A stretch of 64,000 nt of DNA, taken from Lacisediminihabitans profunda. Lineage in GTDB: Bacteria > Actinomycetota > Actinomycetes > Actinomycetales > Microbacteriaceae. Location: NCBI RefSeq assembly GCF_008040105.1, contig NZ_VRMG01000005.1, positions 781,904-845,903 of the forward strand. Reading direction: 5' to 3'. A program made the translations under genes and the position numbers. The notes beneath the pieces are model-generated. The model had not been told where the DNA came from, made no database searches, and saw only the letters and a list, made by a program, of their open reading frames with translations. Within the stretch, counting starts at the first letter, position 1. Each line of letters opens with the position of its first letter. This document shows positions 15,572-25,939 of this stretch, one piece after another.

Positions 15572-18322
15572 ATGGCTACGAGTACCAGGTCGACCCCGCG
15601 TGCGCGCGCCACGCCGTCGCGCGCTCCGAGCCGTGCCACCGGCAAGGGCACCACGCGCAAGCTCCCGGCGGCCAAGGCGGTGCCGGTGGAGAAGCCCGGG
15701 CTTCTCACCGTCACCTGGCTCGGGCTCGCCCACGTGGTCGGCGGTGCAGCGCGGGTTCTCGGCAAGGAGACCCTCGCCAAGGACGAGCGCCGCGACGGCG
15801 TGCCGTTCTTCATCTTCGTGCTCGCGGTGATCGGCGCCGTCGTCGAATGGTTCAACCCGGCAGACCCGGTGGCCATCGCCCTCGACGGCTACACCTTCGG
15901 CGGCCTGTTCGGCCGGGTGGCCTTCGCCCTCCCGGTGATCATGCTGCTCTTCGCGGTCTGGCTCTTCCGTCATCCGTCGTCCGTGCACGACAACGGCCGG
16001 ATCGGAATCGGCCTCGCCGTGCTCCTCACCACGGTGAGCGCGCTGTGCCACATCTTCGGCGGCCAGCCGCAGCCTTCCGACGGCATGGAGGTGCTCGCCC
16101 GGGCTGGCGGCATCGCCGGCTGGGTGCTCGCCGCTCCGCTTCTCGCGGTGGGCACGGCCTGGCTCGCGGTTCCTCTCGTGTCGCTGTTGCTGCTGCTCTC
16201 CCTCTTCATCCTCACCAAGACCCCGCCGAACCACGTCGGCGCGCGGCTCCGGGAGCTGTACTCCTACCTCTTCGGTGCCCAGTTGCCGGATGTCGACGAG
16301 CGTTCAGGCAGGAAGACCGACAGTGTGTCGTTCGGCGACCTCGACGACCTCGGCATCGATGCGGAGGACACCGCCTCGCTGCCCTGGTGGCGCCGCAACA
16401 AGACGCAGCGCGAAGACGACCCGGCCTTCGACAGCCCGGTGCTGACGCACGACAGGAAGGCCCGTGACGTCAACGCCACCGAGGTGATCGACCACACCCG
16501 CCACGACGAGGAGGAGTTCGGGGTGGAGCTGCTCGAGGAGCTCGTCAACGCCGAGAACGCCGTCAAGCGCTTCACGGGAGAGGTGGCCCCGGTCACCGGC
16601 ATCACCGACGACGGCGGACCGCTCATCGCCGAGCTTCTTCCCGGGTTCTCGGACAAGGCATCCACCAAGGGCGGCCTGGGCGAATTCGACGACGCAGCGG
16701 TCGCCAGGCGTGACGCGCAGCCGACCGCGCCGTACCGCCTGCCCGCCGCCGCCACCCTCCAGCCGGGCACGCCGCCCAAGTCGCGCTCGGAGGCGAACGA
16801 CGTCATCGTCGCCTCGATCACCGAGGTGCTCACCCAGTTCCAGGTCGACGCGCGCGTCACCGGGTTCAGCCGCGGGCCCACGGTCACCCGCTACGAGATC
16901 GAGCTCGGCCCCGGGGTCAAGGTCGAGCGCGTCACCGCGCTTACCAAGAACCTCTCGTACGCCGTCGCCTCGAACGAGGTGCGCATCCTCTCCCCGATCC
17001 CGGGCAAGAGCGCCATCGGCGTCGAGATCCCCAACGCCGATCGCGAGATCGTCTCGCTCGGCGACGTGCTGCGGTCGAAGGCGTCCACCTCGAGCCAGCA
17101 CCCCATGACGATCGGACTCGGCAAGGATGTCGAGGGCGGATTCGTCGTCGCCAACCTGGCCAAGATGCCCCATCTTCTCGTCGCCGGCTCCACCGGCTCA
17201 GGCAAGTCGAGCTTCGTCAACTCGATGATCACCTCGCTGCTGATGCGGGCGAAGCCCTCCGAGGTGCGCATGGTGCTCATCGACCCGAAGCGCGTGGAGC
17301 TCGCCCCGTACGCCGGAATCCCGCACCTCATCACCCCCATCATCACCAACCCGAAGAAGGCGGCGGAGGCGCTCGCCTGGGTGGTGAAGGAGATGGACAT
17401 GCGGTACGACGACCTGGCCAGCTTCGGCTACCGCCACATCGACGACTTCAACGCGGCCGTCGTTGCCGACGAGATCGTGCTCCCGGCCGGCAGCGAGCGA
17501 TCGCTCAAGCCGTACCCGTACCTGCTCGTCGTGGTGGATGAGCTCGCCGACCTCATGATGGTCGCCCCGCGCGACGTCGAAGACTCGATCGTGCGCATCA
17601 CCCAGCTCGCCCGGGCATCCGGCATCCACCTCGTGCTGGCCACCCAGCGCCCGAGCGTGGATGTCGTCACGGGACTCATCAAGGCCAACGTTCCGTCGCG
17701 GCTCGCCTTCGCGGTGTCGAGCATGACCGACTCGCGCGTGATCCTCGACCAGCCGGGGGCGGACAAGCTGATCGGGCAGGGCGACGCGCTGTTCCTGCCG
17801 ATGGGGGCGTCGAAGGCGATCCGCGTACAGGGCGCGTGGGTCACCGAGAGCGAGGTCGCGGCCGTCGTGCAGCACGTCACGAAGCAGGCTCGCCCCGACT
17901 ACCGCCAGGACGTGGCCGTCTCGGCGGAGAAGAAGAACATCGACGGCGACATCGGCGACGACCTCGAGCTGTTGCTCGCCGCGGCCGAGCTCGTCGTGAG
18001 CACGCAGTTCGGGTCCACCTCGATGTTGCAGCGCAAGCTCCGGGTCGGCTTCGCCAAGGCGGGCCGGCTGATGGACCTCATGGAGTCCCGTGAGATCGTC
18101 GGGCCCTCCGAGGGCTCCAAGGCGAGGGACGTGCTGGTGGCGCCGGAGCAGCTCGCCGGCGTGCTCGCGCGCCTGCGCGGCGACGACGGGCCGAGCGCGT
18201 CGGAGGCTCCATCGGCAGACCGATATTCGGCCGACCCCGTCGGGGACATGACGAGCGGTTACGATGAGGTGGACGGGACGTCGGACGACGAAGACGCCTG
18301 GAAGCTGACCGGCAGGGAGTAA
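15572..18322 (+). CDS. ftsK: DNA translocase FtsK/SpoIIIE
   Basis: Pumps chromosomal DNA through the closing septum. 916 residues: a basic N-terminal tail, about four or five membrane helices (roughly residues 70-215), a charged linker, and the motor from about residue 410. Walker A GSTGSGKS is at 539-546, Walker B in [14 protein letters not shown], followed by the [15 protein letters not shown] helix. The C-terminal winged-helix gamma domain ([19 protein letters not shown]) reads polar DNA sequences. It is followed by pgsA after 3 bp. Confidence 0.96.
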   Translation: MATSTRSTPRARATPSRAPSRATGKGTTRKLPAAKAVPVEKPGLLTVTWLGLAHVVGGAARVLGKETLAKDERRDGVPFFIFVLAVIGAVVEWFNPADPVAIALDGYTFGGLFGRVAFALPVIMLLFAVWLFRHPSSVHDNGRIGIGLAVLLTTVSALCHIFGGQPQPSDGMEVLARAGGIAGWVLAAPLLAVGTAWLAVPLVSLLLLLSLFILTKTPPNHVGARLRELYSYLFGAQLPDVDERSGRKTDSVSFGDLDDLGIDAEDTASLPWWRRNKTQREDDPAFDSPVLTHDRKARDVNATEVIDHTRHDEEEFGVELLEELVNAENAVKRFTGEVAPVTGITDDGGPLIAELLPGFSDKASTKGGLGEFDDAAVARRDAQPTAPYRLPAAATLQPGTPPKSRSEANDVIVASITEVLTQFQVDARVTGFSRGPTVTRYEIELGPGVKVERVTALTKNLSYAVASNEVRILSPIPGKSAIGVEIPNADREIVSLGDVLRSKASTSSQHPMTIGLGKDVEGGFVVANLAKMPHLLVAGSTGSGKSSFVNSMITSLLMRAKPSEVRMVLIDPKRVELAPYAGIPHLITPIITNPKKAAEALAWVVKEMDMRYDDLASFGYRHIDDFNAAVVADEIVLPAGSERSLKPYPYLLVVVDELADLMMVAPRDVEDSIVRITQLARASGIHLVLATQRPSVDVVTGLIKANVPSRLAFAVSSMTDSRVILDQPGADKLIGQGDALFLPMGASKAIRVQGAWVTESEVAAVVQHVTKQARPDYRQDVAVSAEKKNIDGDIGDDLELLLAAAELVVSTQFGSTSMLQRKLRVGFAKAGRLMDLMESREIVGPSEGSKARDVLVAPEQLAGVLARLRGDDGPSASEAPSADRYSADPVGDMTSGYDEVDGTSDDEDAWKLTGRE

Positions 18323-18325
18323 CTC

Positions 18326-18970
18326 GTGGCGCTGCCAGCACCGCAAGAGCCACCGGCGAAACGACCGAATCCCATGCGGGGACGGGTCGCACGCAACGGC
18401 GACACCCCGGCGAGCACCGGAAACGTGGCGAACATCGTCACGGTCGTTCGCATCTTCATGGCCCCGGTCTTCATCTGGCTGCTGCTCGCCGACCGGGGCG
18501 AACTCGGGCCGCTGCGCTGGGTGGCGGCCGTGATCTTCGTCGTGGCGATCGTCACCGACACGGTGGACGGCATCCTGGCACGACGGCAGAACCTCGTCAC
18601 CGACTTCGGCAAGATCCTCGACCCGATCGCCGACAAGGTGCTCACCGGCGGGGCCCTCGTCGCACTCTCGATCCTGGGCGAACTGTGGTGGTGGGTCACC
18701 ATAGTGATCCTCATCCGTGAGTTCGGCATCACGATCTTCCGGTTCGCCGTGATCCGCACGCGGGTGATCCCCGCCGTCGCGAGCGGAAAGCTGAAGACGG
18801 TGCTGCAGGCGGTCGGCATCTCGCTGCTGCTCTTCCCGTTCTGGACCATCGTGGGCGTCTGGGTGCTCTGGCTCGGCTGGATCGTGATGGCGCTCGCGCT
18901 CGCGCTCACGGTGATTTCCGGCGTCGACTTCTTCGTGAAGTACCGTCAGCAGAACCGCCAGAAGGCCTAG
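18326..18970 (+). CDS. pgsA: CDP-diacylglycerol--glycerol-3-phosphate 3-phosphatidyltransferase
   Basis: Makes phosphatidylglycerol phosphate in the membrane. The CDP-alcohol phosphotransferase motif is D-G-x2-A-R-x8-G-x3-D-x3-D, read in DTVDGILARRQNLVTDFGK followed by ILDPIAD. 214 residues with several membrane helices. GTG start 3 bp after ftsK, with GGGAG 6 nt upstream. It is followed by cinA after 2 bp, so ftsK-pgsA-cinA is probably one transcript. Confidence 0.94.
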   Translation: MALPAPQEPPAKRPNPMRGRVARNGDTPASTGNVANIVTVVRIFMAPVFIWLLLADRGELGPLRWVAAVIFVVAIVTDTVDGILARRQNLVTDFGKILDPIADKVLTGGALVALSILGELWWWVTIVILIREFGITIFRFAVIRTRVIPAVASGKLKTVLQAVGISLLLFPFWTIVGVWVLWLGWIVMALALALTVISGVDFFVKYRQQNRQKA

Positions 18971-18972
18971 CC

Positions 18973-19500
18973 GTGCCGGGATCCGTGACCGGGGACCAGG
19001 CGATGACCGGCGCGGCCGCGGCGATCGCGGCCCTGGTCGACAGACGGCTCACCGTCGCCGTGGCGGAGTCCCTCACGGGCGGCCTCCTGGTCGCCGAGCT
19101 GATCGGTGTTCCCGGCGCGTCCGCCGCGGTGCTCGGCGGCGTGGTGGCCTACAACACGGAGCTCAAGGCCACTGTGCTCGGCGTGGACGCCTACCTGCTC
19201 GCCGAACACGGCCCGGTGCATCCGGAGGTCGCCAGGCAGATGGCCGACCGGGTGCGGTCGGTTCTCGCCGTGGGGGGAGTGCCGGCAGACATCGGGCTGT
19301 CGACGACCGGCGTGGCCGGACCAGACCCCCAGGGTGGCCAGCAACCCGGGGTGGTCTTCATCGGAATCGCCTTCGGATCGACGGTCACCGCACTGCGCCT
19401 CGACCTGTCGGGGGACCGCCAGGCAATCCGAACCGGGGTCGTCTCCGAATCCCTCGCACGGCTCAATGAAATGCTGAATGAAATGCTTACCGGGGCCTGA
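18973..19500 (+). CDS. cinA: CinA-family nicotinamide-nucleotide amidase (stand-alone C-terminal domain)
   Basis: 175 residues covering only the CinA C-terminal (PncC-type) domain: VAVAESLTGGLLVAEL, then VVAYNTELKATVLGV and STTGVAGPDPQGGQQPGVVF. These enzymes deamidate NMN for NAD recycling; in actinobacteria the gene lies between pgsA and clgR, as here. Starts GTG 18973 and ATG 19003 are both possible. The C-terminus carries a small internal duplication (LNEMLNEML) caused by a 12 bp direct repeat in the DNA. Confidence 0.9.
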   Translation: MPGSVTGDQAMTGAAAAIAALVDRRLTVAVAESLTGGLLVAELIGVPGASAAVLGGVVAYNTELKATVLGVDAYLLAEHGPVHPEVARQMADRVRSVLAVGGVPADIGLSTTGVAGPDPQGGQQPGVVFIGIAFGSTVTALRLDLSGDRQAIRTGVVSESLARLNEMLNEMLTGA

Positions 19501-19596
19501 GCTGTCTGGCGGGAATCTTTCGCGTTTCAATCTCGTTACATAGCAGTGATTCACAAGCGTCACACAGTCGCGGCTGGTTAGAGTTTGCATAACGGA

Positions 19597-19616
19597 GGTT
19601 GTAGTGTTACACAACC
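19597..19616. promoter_or_regulatory. Inverted repeat upstream of clgR (possible operator)
   Basis: GGTTGT and ACAACC form 6 bp arms around eight bases, 47 nt before the clgR start, inside the probable promoter region (TTGCAT at 19585 could be a -35). ClgR is autoregulated in other actinobacteria, but the known ClgR box is not clearly matched here. Confidence 0.35.
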
Positions 19617-19662
19617 ATCGGCAAGTTCGATCCATCAGGTCGCGTCATAGGAGGAGGGTCCA

Positions 19663-19971
19663 ATGGTTCTAGTTCGTCAAGAAATCGGTGACGTGCTCCG
19701 GGACTTCCGCCTGCAGAAGGGTCGTACTCTTCGTCAGGTCGCGAGCAAGGCAAGCGTTGCTCTCGGCTACCTCAGCGAGGTGGAGCGTGGCCAGAAAGAG
19801 GCCAGTTCCGAGATTCTCGCTTCGGTTGCGGATGCACTCGAAACACCGATTTCAGTCATCATGCGTGAGGTGGGAGACCGCCTCGCCGTAATCGAGGGAA
19901 TCAACGTGATTCCTGACACGGTTCCCGACGACCTCGTCGCGGACTTCGACGCGGGTCTGGTTGCCCGCTAA
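19663..19971 (+). CDS. clgR: ClgR-like XRE-family transcriptional activator
   Basis: 102 residues with a helix-turn-helix: RTLRQVASKASVALGYLSEV, then ERGQKEASSEILASVADAL. This is the ClgR/PopR type that activates clp protease and, in corynebacteria, DNA repair genes. Its location between cinA and recA matches the family. AGGAGGAGG lies directly before ATG 19663 with 6-9 nt spacing. The family often ends in an apolar degradation signal; here the end is AGLVAR. It has its own ~160 bp upstream region and a strong terminator after it. Confidence 0.9.
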   Translation: MVLVRQEIGDVLRDFRLQKGRTLRQVASKASVALGYLSEVERGQKEASSEILASVADALETPISVIMREVGDRLAVIEGINVIPDTVPDDLVADFDAGLVAR

Positions 19972-20018
19972 AGGACTTTGAGCCGATCCGGGACGGTGTG
20001 CCCGGGTCGTGAACGACG

Positions 20019-20048
20019 GGATGCCCGGCTCGCGAGAGCCGGGCATCC
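20019..20048 (+). terminator. Terminator after clgR
   Basis: Perfect 13 bp stem GGATGCCCGGCTC/GAGCCGGGCATCC with a GCGA loop, followed by TCTCGTT; 48 nt after the clgR stop. Confidence 0.8.
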
Positions 20049-20099
20049 TCTCGTTAAGCCGCCCGGGCGTCGGCGACGTGCCGTGCCCGATCGACCGGT

Positions 20100-20105
20100 T
20101 AGGTT
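20100..20105 (+). promoter_or_regulatory. -10 element of the leaderless DUF3046 gene
   Basis: TAGGTT, 6 nt before ATG 20112. Confidence 0.6.
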
Positions 20106-20111
20106 GTACGA

Positions 20112-20336
20112 ATGCGTTTGAGCGAGTTGTGGACCGCCGTCGGTGATGAGTTCGGCGAGGCCTACGGCCGCACGCTCGTCCACGACCTCTCGCTCGACGA
20201 GTTGGGCGGCCTCACCGCCGAGCAGGCGATAGCCAAGGGGCTGGATGCCCGGGCGATCTGGCTCGCCCTCTGCCGCGCGGCCGATGTTCCGGAGAATCGC
20301 TGGTACGGGGTCGGTCAGCGCGCGCCGAAGCCCTGA
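20112..20336 (+). CDS. DUF3046 family protein
   Basis: 74 residues, beginning MRLSELWTAVGDEFG, with the central LGGLTAEQAI and the ending DVPENRWYG, the pattern of DUF3046. The family is small, actinobacterial and nearly always next to recA. Function unknown; the place beside recA and clgR hints at DNA metabolism, but that is only context. Confidence 0.85.
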   Translation: MRLSELWTAVGDEFGEAYGRTLVHDLSLDELGGLTAEQAIAKGLDARAIWLALCRAADVPENRWYGVGQRAPKP

Positions 20337-20397
20337 CGCGGGTCGGCGTGTTTGGCATGCCTGCTTCGAATACGCGCGACACGCCGGGAAGAAACAT

Positions 20398-20413
20398 TCG
20401 AACATCTCTTCGG
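20398..20413 (+). promoter_or_regulatory. SOS box (LexA site) upstream of recA
   Basis: TCGAAC-ATCT-CTTCGG matches the actinobacterial LexA consensus TCGAAC-N4-GTTCGA at 10 of 12 fixed positions. Its left half coincides with the -35 position of the promoter ending in TAGGCT. Confidence 0.65.
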
Positions 20414-20420
20414 ATGCGCG

Positions 20421-20426
20421 TAGGCT
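20421..20426 (+). promoter_or_regulatory. -10 element of recA promoter
   Basis: TAGGCT placed exactly 17 bp after TCGAAC (20398-20403), so LexA bound to the SOS box would cover the -35 region. It predicts a recA leader of about 200 nt. Confidence 0.55.
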
Positions 20427-20630
20427 CCTGCACAGCGGATTATGCGATCGAGTTCTGCACCTCGCACCCGGCCCCAGGGGCAATGTCCCCGGCCGCGCGT
20501 AGTGTCGGATTTGTTGGAGAAGCCGCCAACACCAGCCTTGTCGCAGGCCGGTAGAGCCTTGCAGGATCGGTTCTCCCGACGAAACGGCAGCCTATAGGCG
20601 CACCGATACGAGTCACACAAGGAGCATGCA

Positions 20631-21791
20631 ATGGCATCAGCAGCCGATCGCGAAAAGTCTTTGGAAACCGCCCTCGCCCAGATCGACCGTCAGTTCGGCA
20701 AGGGCTCGGTGATGCGTCTGGGCAGCGACGAGCGTGCCCCCGTCGCGGTGATCCCCACCGGCTCGATCGCCCTGGATGTCGCGCTCGGCATCGGTGGTCT
20801 CCCACGTGGCCGCATCGTGGAGATCTACGGACCGGAGTCCTCGGGTAAGACCACTCTCACCCTGCACGCCATCGCCAACGCCCAGGCCGCGGGCGGCATC
20901 GCGGCATTCATCGACGCGGAGCACGCGCTCGACCCGGAGTACGCCAAGGCGCTCGGGGTGGACATCGATGCCCTCCTCGTCTCCCAGCCCGACACGGGGG
21001 AGCAGGCGCTCGAGATCGCCGACATGCTCATCCGCTCCGGCTCGATCGACCTCGTGGTGATCGACTCCGTCGCTGCTCTCGTCCCGCGTGCGGAGATCGA
21101 GGGGGAGATGGGCGACTCGCATGTCGGCCTCCAGGCCCGGCTCATGTCGCAGGCGCTGCGCAAGCTCACCGGCGGGCTCAGCCAGACCAACACGACCATG
21201 ATCTTCATCAACCAGCTCCGCGAGAAGATCGGTGTGTTCTTCGGCAGCCCGGAGACCACGGCCGGAGGCAAGGCGCTCAAGTTCTACGCGTCGGTGCGGC
21301 TGGACATCCGCCGCATCGAGACCCTCAAGGAGGGCACGGACGCCGTCGGTAACCGTACGCGGGTGAAGGTCGTCAAGAACAAGATGGCTCCGCCGTTCAA
21401 GCAGGCGGAGTTCGACATCCTCTACGGCACCGGAATCTCGCGTGAGGGCAGCCTCATCGACTTCGGAGTCGAGCACGAGATCGTGCGCAAGTCCGGCGCC
21501 TGGTACACCTATGACGGTGATCAGCTCGGGCAGGGCAAGGAGAACTCCCGCAAGTACCTCATGGCGAATGCGGCGGTCGCGAACGAGATCGAGCAGAAGA
21601 TCAAGGCGAAGCTCGGAATTCTGGGCGACGCCAAGGCCGCTGCCGCTGCCGCTGCGCTCGAGGTGAAGGCGGCGGCGGGAGCCGAGGCCGCCAGTGCCAA
21701 GGCCGCGAAGGGCCTCGCGGTGAGCGCGGGCGACCGCGAGGTGGCACCCCTGTCGACCGCCGCGTCCAAGCGCACCGCGGTCGGGGCGTAG
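20631..21791 (+). CDS. recA: Recombinase RecA
   Basis: Strand-exchange protein and co-protease of LexA. Walker A GPESSGKT is at residues 67-74; DNA-binding loops follow in [20 protein letters not shown] and [14 protein letters not shown]. 386 residues; the last ~55 are an Ala/Lys-rich tail ([20 protein letters not shown]) longer than in E. coli. AAGGAG lies 6 nt before the ATG. SOS control comes from the box at 20398. recX follows after 3 bp. Confidence 0.98.
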   Translation: MASAADREKSLETALAQIDRQFGKGSVMRLGSDERAPVAVIPTGSIALDVALGIGGLPRGRIVEIYGPESSGKTTLTLHAIANAQAAGGIAAFIDAEHALDPEYAKALGVDIDALLVSQPDTGEQALEIADMLIRSGSIDLVVIDSVAALVPRAEIEGEMGDSHVGLQARLMSQALRKLTGGLSQTNTTMIFINQLREKIGVFFGSPETTAGGKALKFYASVRLDIRRIETLKEGTDAVGNRTRVKVVKNKMAPPFKQAEFDILYGTGISREGSLIDFGVEHEIVRKSGAWYTYDGDQLGQGKENSRKYLMANAAVANEIEQKIKAKLGILGDAKAAAAAAALEVKAAAGAEAASAKAAKGLAVSAGDREVAPLSTAASKRTAVGA

Positions 21792-21794
21792 GCC

Positions 21795-22541
21795 ATGGTT
21801 TCCGGCGACGACGGCGCCGGCGCGAAGCTGGCCAGGGTTACCTACCTGCCGGGCGTCGTGCCGCCGTCGCCGGAGGCCGACGAGGCCAGCGGCCGTGAGG
21901 CTGCCCTTCCCGATTTCGCGACCTTCTTCGGTGAAGACCCGGCCGAAAGCTCCGCCGACAGCCCAGCCGAGAGGGCCGGGGAACTGCCGGAGCCCGAGGC
22001 CGAACCGCTGGAGCGGGGCGGGCGCGGTACCCGCGAGGTGCGGGTGGAGAAGGTGCGGGTGGAGAGAGTGAGCATGCACGCGCTCACCCGGCGGGGGATG
22101 TCCCGGTGGGAGCTCGAGAAGACGCTCCTGTCCCGGGAGATCGACGAACAGACCGTCCTCACCGAGCTCGACCGCCTCGAGGCCGTGGGGCTGCTCGACG
22201 ACGCGGCCCTCGCCGAGACCCTCGTGCGCACGCAGCACGAGCGCAAGGGTCTCGGTCGCGGAGCCCTCACGGCGGAGCTGCGCCGGCGGCACATCGACCA
22301 GGAGCACATCGATGCCGCGCTCGAGCAGGTGGACGACGACGACGAGCAGACGCGCGCCACCGAACTCGCGGTCAAGCGCGCCTCCCAGCTCAGTTCATAC
22401 GACCTCGAGACCGCGAAGCGACGCCTCACCGCGTTCCTCATGCGCAAGGGCTACTCGTCGTCCGTCGTGCGGGCCGCCACCGAGGAGGCCCTGTCGTCAC
22501 GCTCCGGCGGGCCCCGCTCGGGCGGCGTTCGATTCCGCTAG
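21795..22541 (+). CDS. recX: Regulatory protein RecX
   Basis: Modulator of RecA filaments, 248 residues. The first ~90 residues are acidic and Pro-rich; the conserved three-helix repeats begin near VSMHALTRRGMSRWELEKTL and continue with GRGALTAELRRRHID and KRRLTAFLMRKGYSSSVVR. Position directly after recA is diagnostic. It shares the recA transcript, so it should be SOS-induced with it. Confidence 0.93.
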   Translation: MVSGDDGAGAKLARVTYLPGVVPPSPEADEASGREAALPDFATFFGEDPAESSADSPAERAGELPEPEAEPLERGGRGTREVRVEKVRVERVSMHALTRRGMSRWELEKTLLSREIDEQTVLTELDRLEAVGLLDDAALAETLVRTQHERKGLGRGALTAELRRRHIDQEHIDAALEQVDDDDEQTRATELAVKRASQLSSYDLETAKRRLTAFLMRKGYSSSVVRAATEEALSSRSGGPRSGGVRFR

Positions 22542-22603
22542 CCCGACCGCGCCGGTCCCGACCAGTGAGGCTGGCGCATCACCGGCGTTAGGCTGGATCA
22601 ATC

Positions 22604-24154
22604 ATGACGATGACCGCTCCCGTGCGCCCCGAACTCGAGGCGAAGGCTCGCACCTACGAGGTGCGCACCTTCGGCTGCCAGATGAACGTCCACGACTCCG
22701 AGCGCCTCAGTGGCTCCCTCGAGGCCGCCGGCTACGTGAAGGCGAACGGCGAGCAGGCAGACGTCGTGGTGATCAACACCTGCGCGGTGCGCGAGAACGC
22801 GGACAACAAGCTCTACGGCAACCTCGGCTACCTCGCCTCCGTCAAGCAGAAGCACGAGGGCATGCAGATCGCCGTCGGCGGCTGCCTGGCCCAGAAGGAC
22901 AAGAACGTCATCCTCGAGAAGGCGCCGTGGGTCGACGTGGTCTTCGGCACCCACAACATGGGCTCGCTCCCGACCCTGCTCGAGCGGGCGAGGCACAACG
23001 GCGAGGCGCAGCTCGAGATCCTCGAGTCGCTCGAGGTCTTTCCGTCCACCCTCCCGACGAGGCGTGAGTCGACCTACAGCGGGTGGGTGTCGATCTCCGT
23101 CGGCTGCAACAACACCTGCACGTTCTGCATAGTTCCGGCCCTCCGCGGCAAGGAGAAGGACCGTCGCCCCGGCGACATCCTGGCGGAGATCCAGGCGATC
23201 GTCGACGACGGCGCGATCGAGGTCACGCTGCTCGGCCAGAACGTCAACTCCTACGGCGTCGAATTCGGCGACCGGCAGGCGTTCGGCAAGCTGCTCCGCG
23301 CCGCCGGTCAGATCGACGGTCTCGAGCGCATCCGTTTCACGAGCCCGCACCCCGCGGCCTTCACCGACGATGTGATCGACGCGATGGCCGCGACGCCCTC
23401 GGTGATGCCGCAGCTCCACATGCCGCTGCAGTCCGGATCGGATGCGGTGCTCAAGGCCATGCGCCGCAGCTACCGGTCCGAGAAGTTCCTCGGGATTCTC
23501 GACCGGGTGCGCGCCCGCATCCCGCACGCCGCGATCTCGACCGACATCATCGTGGGGTTCCCGGGCGAGACCGAAGAGGACTTCCAGGACACCCTGCGGG
23601 TCGTGGAGCAGGCGAGGTTCGCCACCGCCTTCACCTTCCAGTATTCGATCCGGGAGGGGACCCCGGCCGCGACCATGGACGACCAGGTGCCCAAGGCGGT
23701 GGTGCAGGAGCGCTACGAGCGACTCGTCGCGCTGCAGGACCGCATCTCCTGGGAGGAGAACCAGAAGCTCGTCGGCACGGAGGTCAACGTTCTCGTCGGC
23801 GCCGAGGGGTCGAAGGATGCCGACACGCATCGGTTGTCCGGTCGGGCCGAGGACAGCAGGCTCGTGCACTTCGAGGTGACCCCGCACAGCGAGACCCCGC
23901 GGCCGGGCGACATCGTCACGGTGCGGATCTCCGACGCCAAGCCCTTTTACCTCCTGGCCGACTCGTTCGACGGTGCGCCGCTGAACATCCGCCGCACCAT
24001 CGCCGGCGACGCCTGGGACCGCGCGGACGCCGAGTCCTGCGGCGTACCGGCCCCCGCCGGCGCCGCGAGCACGCCGGGTCGGGTCTCCCTGGGGCTTCCC
24101 GGCCTGCGGGCGACGACCATCCCGATCTACGACGTCACCGATGGGCAGCGCTAG
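22604..24154 (+). CDS. miaB: tRNA-2-methylthio-N6-dimethylallyladenosine synthase
   Basis: Radical-SAM methylthiotransferase acting on A37 of tRNAs already modified by MiaA. N-terminal UPF0004 domain ([32 protein letters not shown] supply the second cluster's cysteines), then the radical-SAM cysteines C168, C172 and C175 in [12 protein letters not shown], and a C-terminal TRAM domain. 516 residues, slightly long at the C-terminus. A TAGGCT element lies 9 nt before the ATG. It overlaps miaA by 14 bp. Confidence 0.96.
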   Translation: MTMTAPVRPELEAKARTYEVRTFGCQMNVHDSERLSGSLEAAGYVKANGEQADVVVINTCAVRENADNKLYGNLGYLASVKQKHEGMQIAVGGCLAQKDKNVILEKAPWVDVVFGTHNMGSLPTLLERARHNGEAQLEILESLEVFPSTLPTRRESTYSGWVSISVGCNNTCTFCIVPALRGKEKDRRPGDILAEIQAIVDDGAIEVTLLGQNVNSYGVEFGDRQAFGKLLRAAGQIDGLERIRFTSPHPAAFTDDVIDAMAATPSVMPQLHMPLQSGSDAVLKAMRRSYRSEKFLGILDRVRARIPHAAISTDIIVGFPGETEEDFQDTLRVVEQARFATAFTFQYSIREGTPAATMDDQVPKAVVQERYERLVALQDRISWEENQKLVGTEVNVLVGAEGSKDADTHRLSGRAEDSRLVHFEVTPHSETPRPGDIVTVRISDAKPFYLLADSFDGAPLNIRRTIAGDAWDRADAESCGVPAPAGAASTPGRVSLGLPGLRATTIPIYDVTDGQR

Positions 24155-25070
24155 CGGCCTGCTCGTGGCCGTGGTCGGGGCAACGGGCACCGGCAAGTCG
24201 GCCCTCTCCCTCGACCTCGCGGAGGGGCTCGCGGCCCACGGGATGACGGCGGAGATCGTCAACGCCGACGCGATGCAGTTCTACCGTGGCATGGACATCG
24301 GCACGGCGAAGCTGCCGGTGACGGAGCGGCGCGGTATCTCCCACCACCTGCTCGACGTGCTCGAGCCGACCGACGAGGCGAACGTCGCGGCCTACCAGTC
24401 CGATGCCCGCGCCGCGATCGAGGAGGTGCGGGGCCGAGGCGCCATTCCGATCCTCGTCGGCGGGTCGGGCCTCTACGTCTCCTCCGTCGTCTACGACTTC
24501 CGTTTTCCGGGCACCGACCCGGTGATCCGGGATCGGATCGAGAGGGAACTCGTCGAGTCCGGGCCGGGCCTGCTGCACGCGCGGCTGCGCGAGCTCGACC
24601 CGGAGGCGGCCGTCGCTATCGGCCCGTACAACGGCCGACGGATCGTGCGCGCCCTCGAAGTGATCGAGCTGACCGGCGAGCCATTCGGTGCGGGTCTCGG
24701 CGCGGAGACCCGGCAGTGGACCCCCACCGTGATGATCGGGGTCTCCGCGCCGCGGGCCGAGCTCGTGTCCCGGCTCGACGAACGCGTTCGGGGCATGTGG
24801 GCGCACGGTCTCGTGGAGGAGGCCGCGGCCCTCGTGGAGCGGGGAATCGGGGTGACAGCGTCGCGTGCCATCGGCTATGCCCAGGCCATCGGCCAGGTGC
24901 GGGGCGAGCTGACGGAGGGTGAGGCCATCGAGCTGACCGCCACCCTCACCCGCAAGTACGCCCGCCGTCAGGTCGGCTGGTTCGCCCGTGATCCGCACAC
25001 CAGCTGGCTCGCCTACGACGACCCGGAACGAGTGGCGAGCGCCCTGCAACTAGTCTTGAGCCATGCCTGA
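24141..25070 (+). CDS. miaA: tRNA dimethylallyltransferase
   Basis: Adds the dimethylallyl group to A37 of tRNAs reading UNN codons, the step before MiaB. P-loop [11 protein letters not shown] is at about residues 14-24; the [16 protein letters not shown] and [10 protein letters not shown] segments are characteristic. 309 residues. It overlaps miaB by 14 bp and dapF by 8 bp, so miaB-miaA-dapF is an operon. Confidence 0.96.
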   Translation: MGSASGLLVAVVGATGTGKSALSLDLAEGLAAHGMTAEIVNADAMQFYRGMDIGTAKLPVTERRGISHHLLDVLEPTDEANVAAYQSDARAAIEEVRGRGAIPILVGGSGLYVSSVVYDFRFPGTDPVIRDRIERELVESGPGLLHARLRELDPEAAVAIGPYNGRRIVRALEVIELTGEPFGAGLGAETRQWTPTVMIGVSAPRAELVSRLDERVRGMWAHGLVEEAAALVERGIGVTASRAIGYAQAIGQVRGELTEGEAIELTATLTRKYARRQVGWFARDPHTSWLAYDDPERVASALQLVLSHA

Positions 25071-25938
25071 ACTGCACTTCACCAAGGGCCACGGAACCGG
25101 GAACGACTTCGTGTTGTTCGCCGATCCCGACGGCCTCATCGACCTGACACCGGAGCAGCTCGCGGCGATCGCCGACCGGCACTTCGGCGTCGGCGGCGAT
25201 GGGATCATTCGCGCGGTGCGGTCCAGAAGCCTCCCGGACGGGGCGGCGGCCCTCGCGGAAGACGAGTCGGCCGAGTGGTTCATGGACTACCACAACGCCG
25301 ACGGCTCCCCGTCGGAGATGTGCGGCAACGGCATCCGTGTCTACGCGCGCTTCCTCGTGGACAACGGGCTCGTCGAGCTCGGAGCCGGCCAGACGATCGC
25401 GATCGGAACCCGGGGCGGCGTGCGCGACGTGCAGGGCAACTCCAGCGGCTTCCAGGTGGACCTCGGGCGCTGGTCGCTCGACGGCGGCGAGCCGCTCGTG
25501 CGGGCGAAGAACCTGCAGGTGGCGCGCCCGGGGCTCGGCATCAATGTCGGCAACCCGCACGTCGTCGTGGCGCTGTCGAGCGACGCCGAACTCGACTCGG
25601 CTGACCTGACCTTCATCCCGGTGCTCGAGCCAGAGGCCCCAGAGGGGGCGAACGTGGAGTTCGTCGTCCCGCTCGACCCGATGGTGAAGGATGGCGTGGG
25701 CCGTATCCGCATGCGGGTGCACGAGCGGGGGAGCGGCGAGACGCTCTCCTGCGGAACCGGTGCCGCCGCGGCGGCGCTCGCCACGCGTCACTGGGCGGGG
25801 CCGGGGGCTCCGAACCAGTGGAAGGTCGAGGTGCCGGGAGGCACTCTCGGCGTGCGGATGTGGGCGGCGGAGGACGGCGAACACGTGTCCCTCAGCGGGC
25901 CGGCAGACCTCGTCTTCGAGGGCACCCTGCAGATCTGA
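25063..25938 (+). CDS. dapF: Diaminopimelate epimerase
   Basis: Converts LL- to meso-DAP for lysine and peptidoglycan. The two catalytic cysteines are in [14 protein letters not shown] (about residue 87) and [12 protein letters not shown] (about 230). N-terminal [11 protein letters not shown] is the family opening. 291 residues. It overlaps miaA by 8 bp; its end is 1 bp from the stop of the convergent methyltransferase. Confidence 0.96.
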   Translation: MPELHFTKGHGTGNDFVLFADPDGLIDLTPEQLAAIADRHFGVGGDGIIRAVRSRSLPDGAAALAEDESAEWFMDYHNADGSPSEMCGNGIRVYARFLVDNGLVELGAGQTIAIGTRGGVRDVQGNSSGFQVDLGRWSLDGGEPLVRAKNLQVARPGLGINVGNPHVVVALSSDAELDSADLTFIPVLEPEAPEGANVEFVVPLDPMVKDGVGRIRMRVHERGSGETLSCGTGAAAAALATRHWAGPGAPNQWKVEVPGGTLGVRMWAAEDGEHVSLSGPADLVFEGTLQI

Positions 25939-25939
25939 G

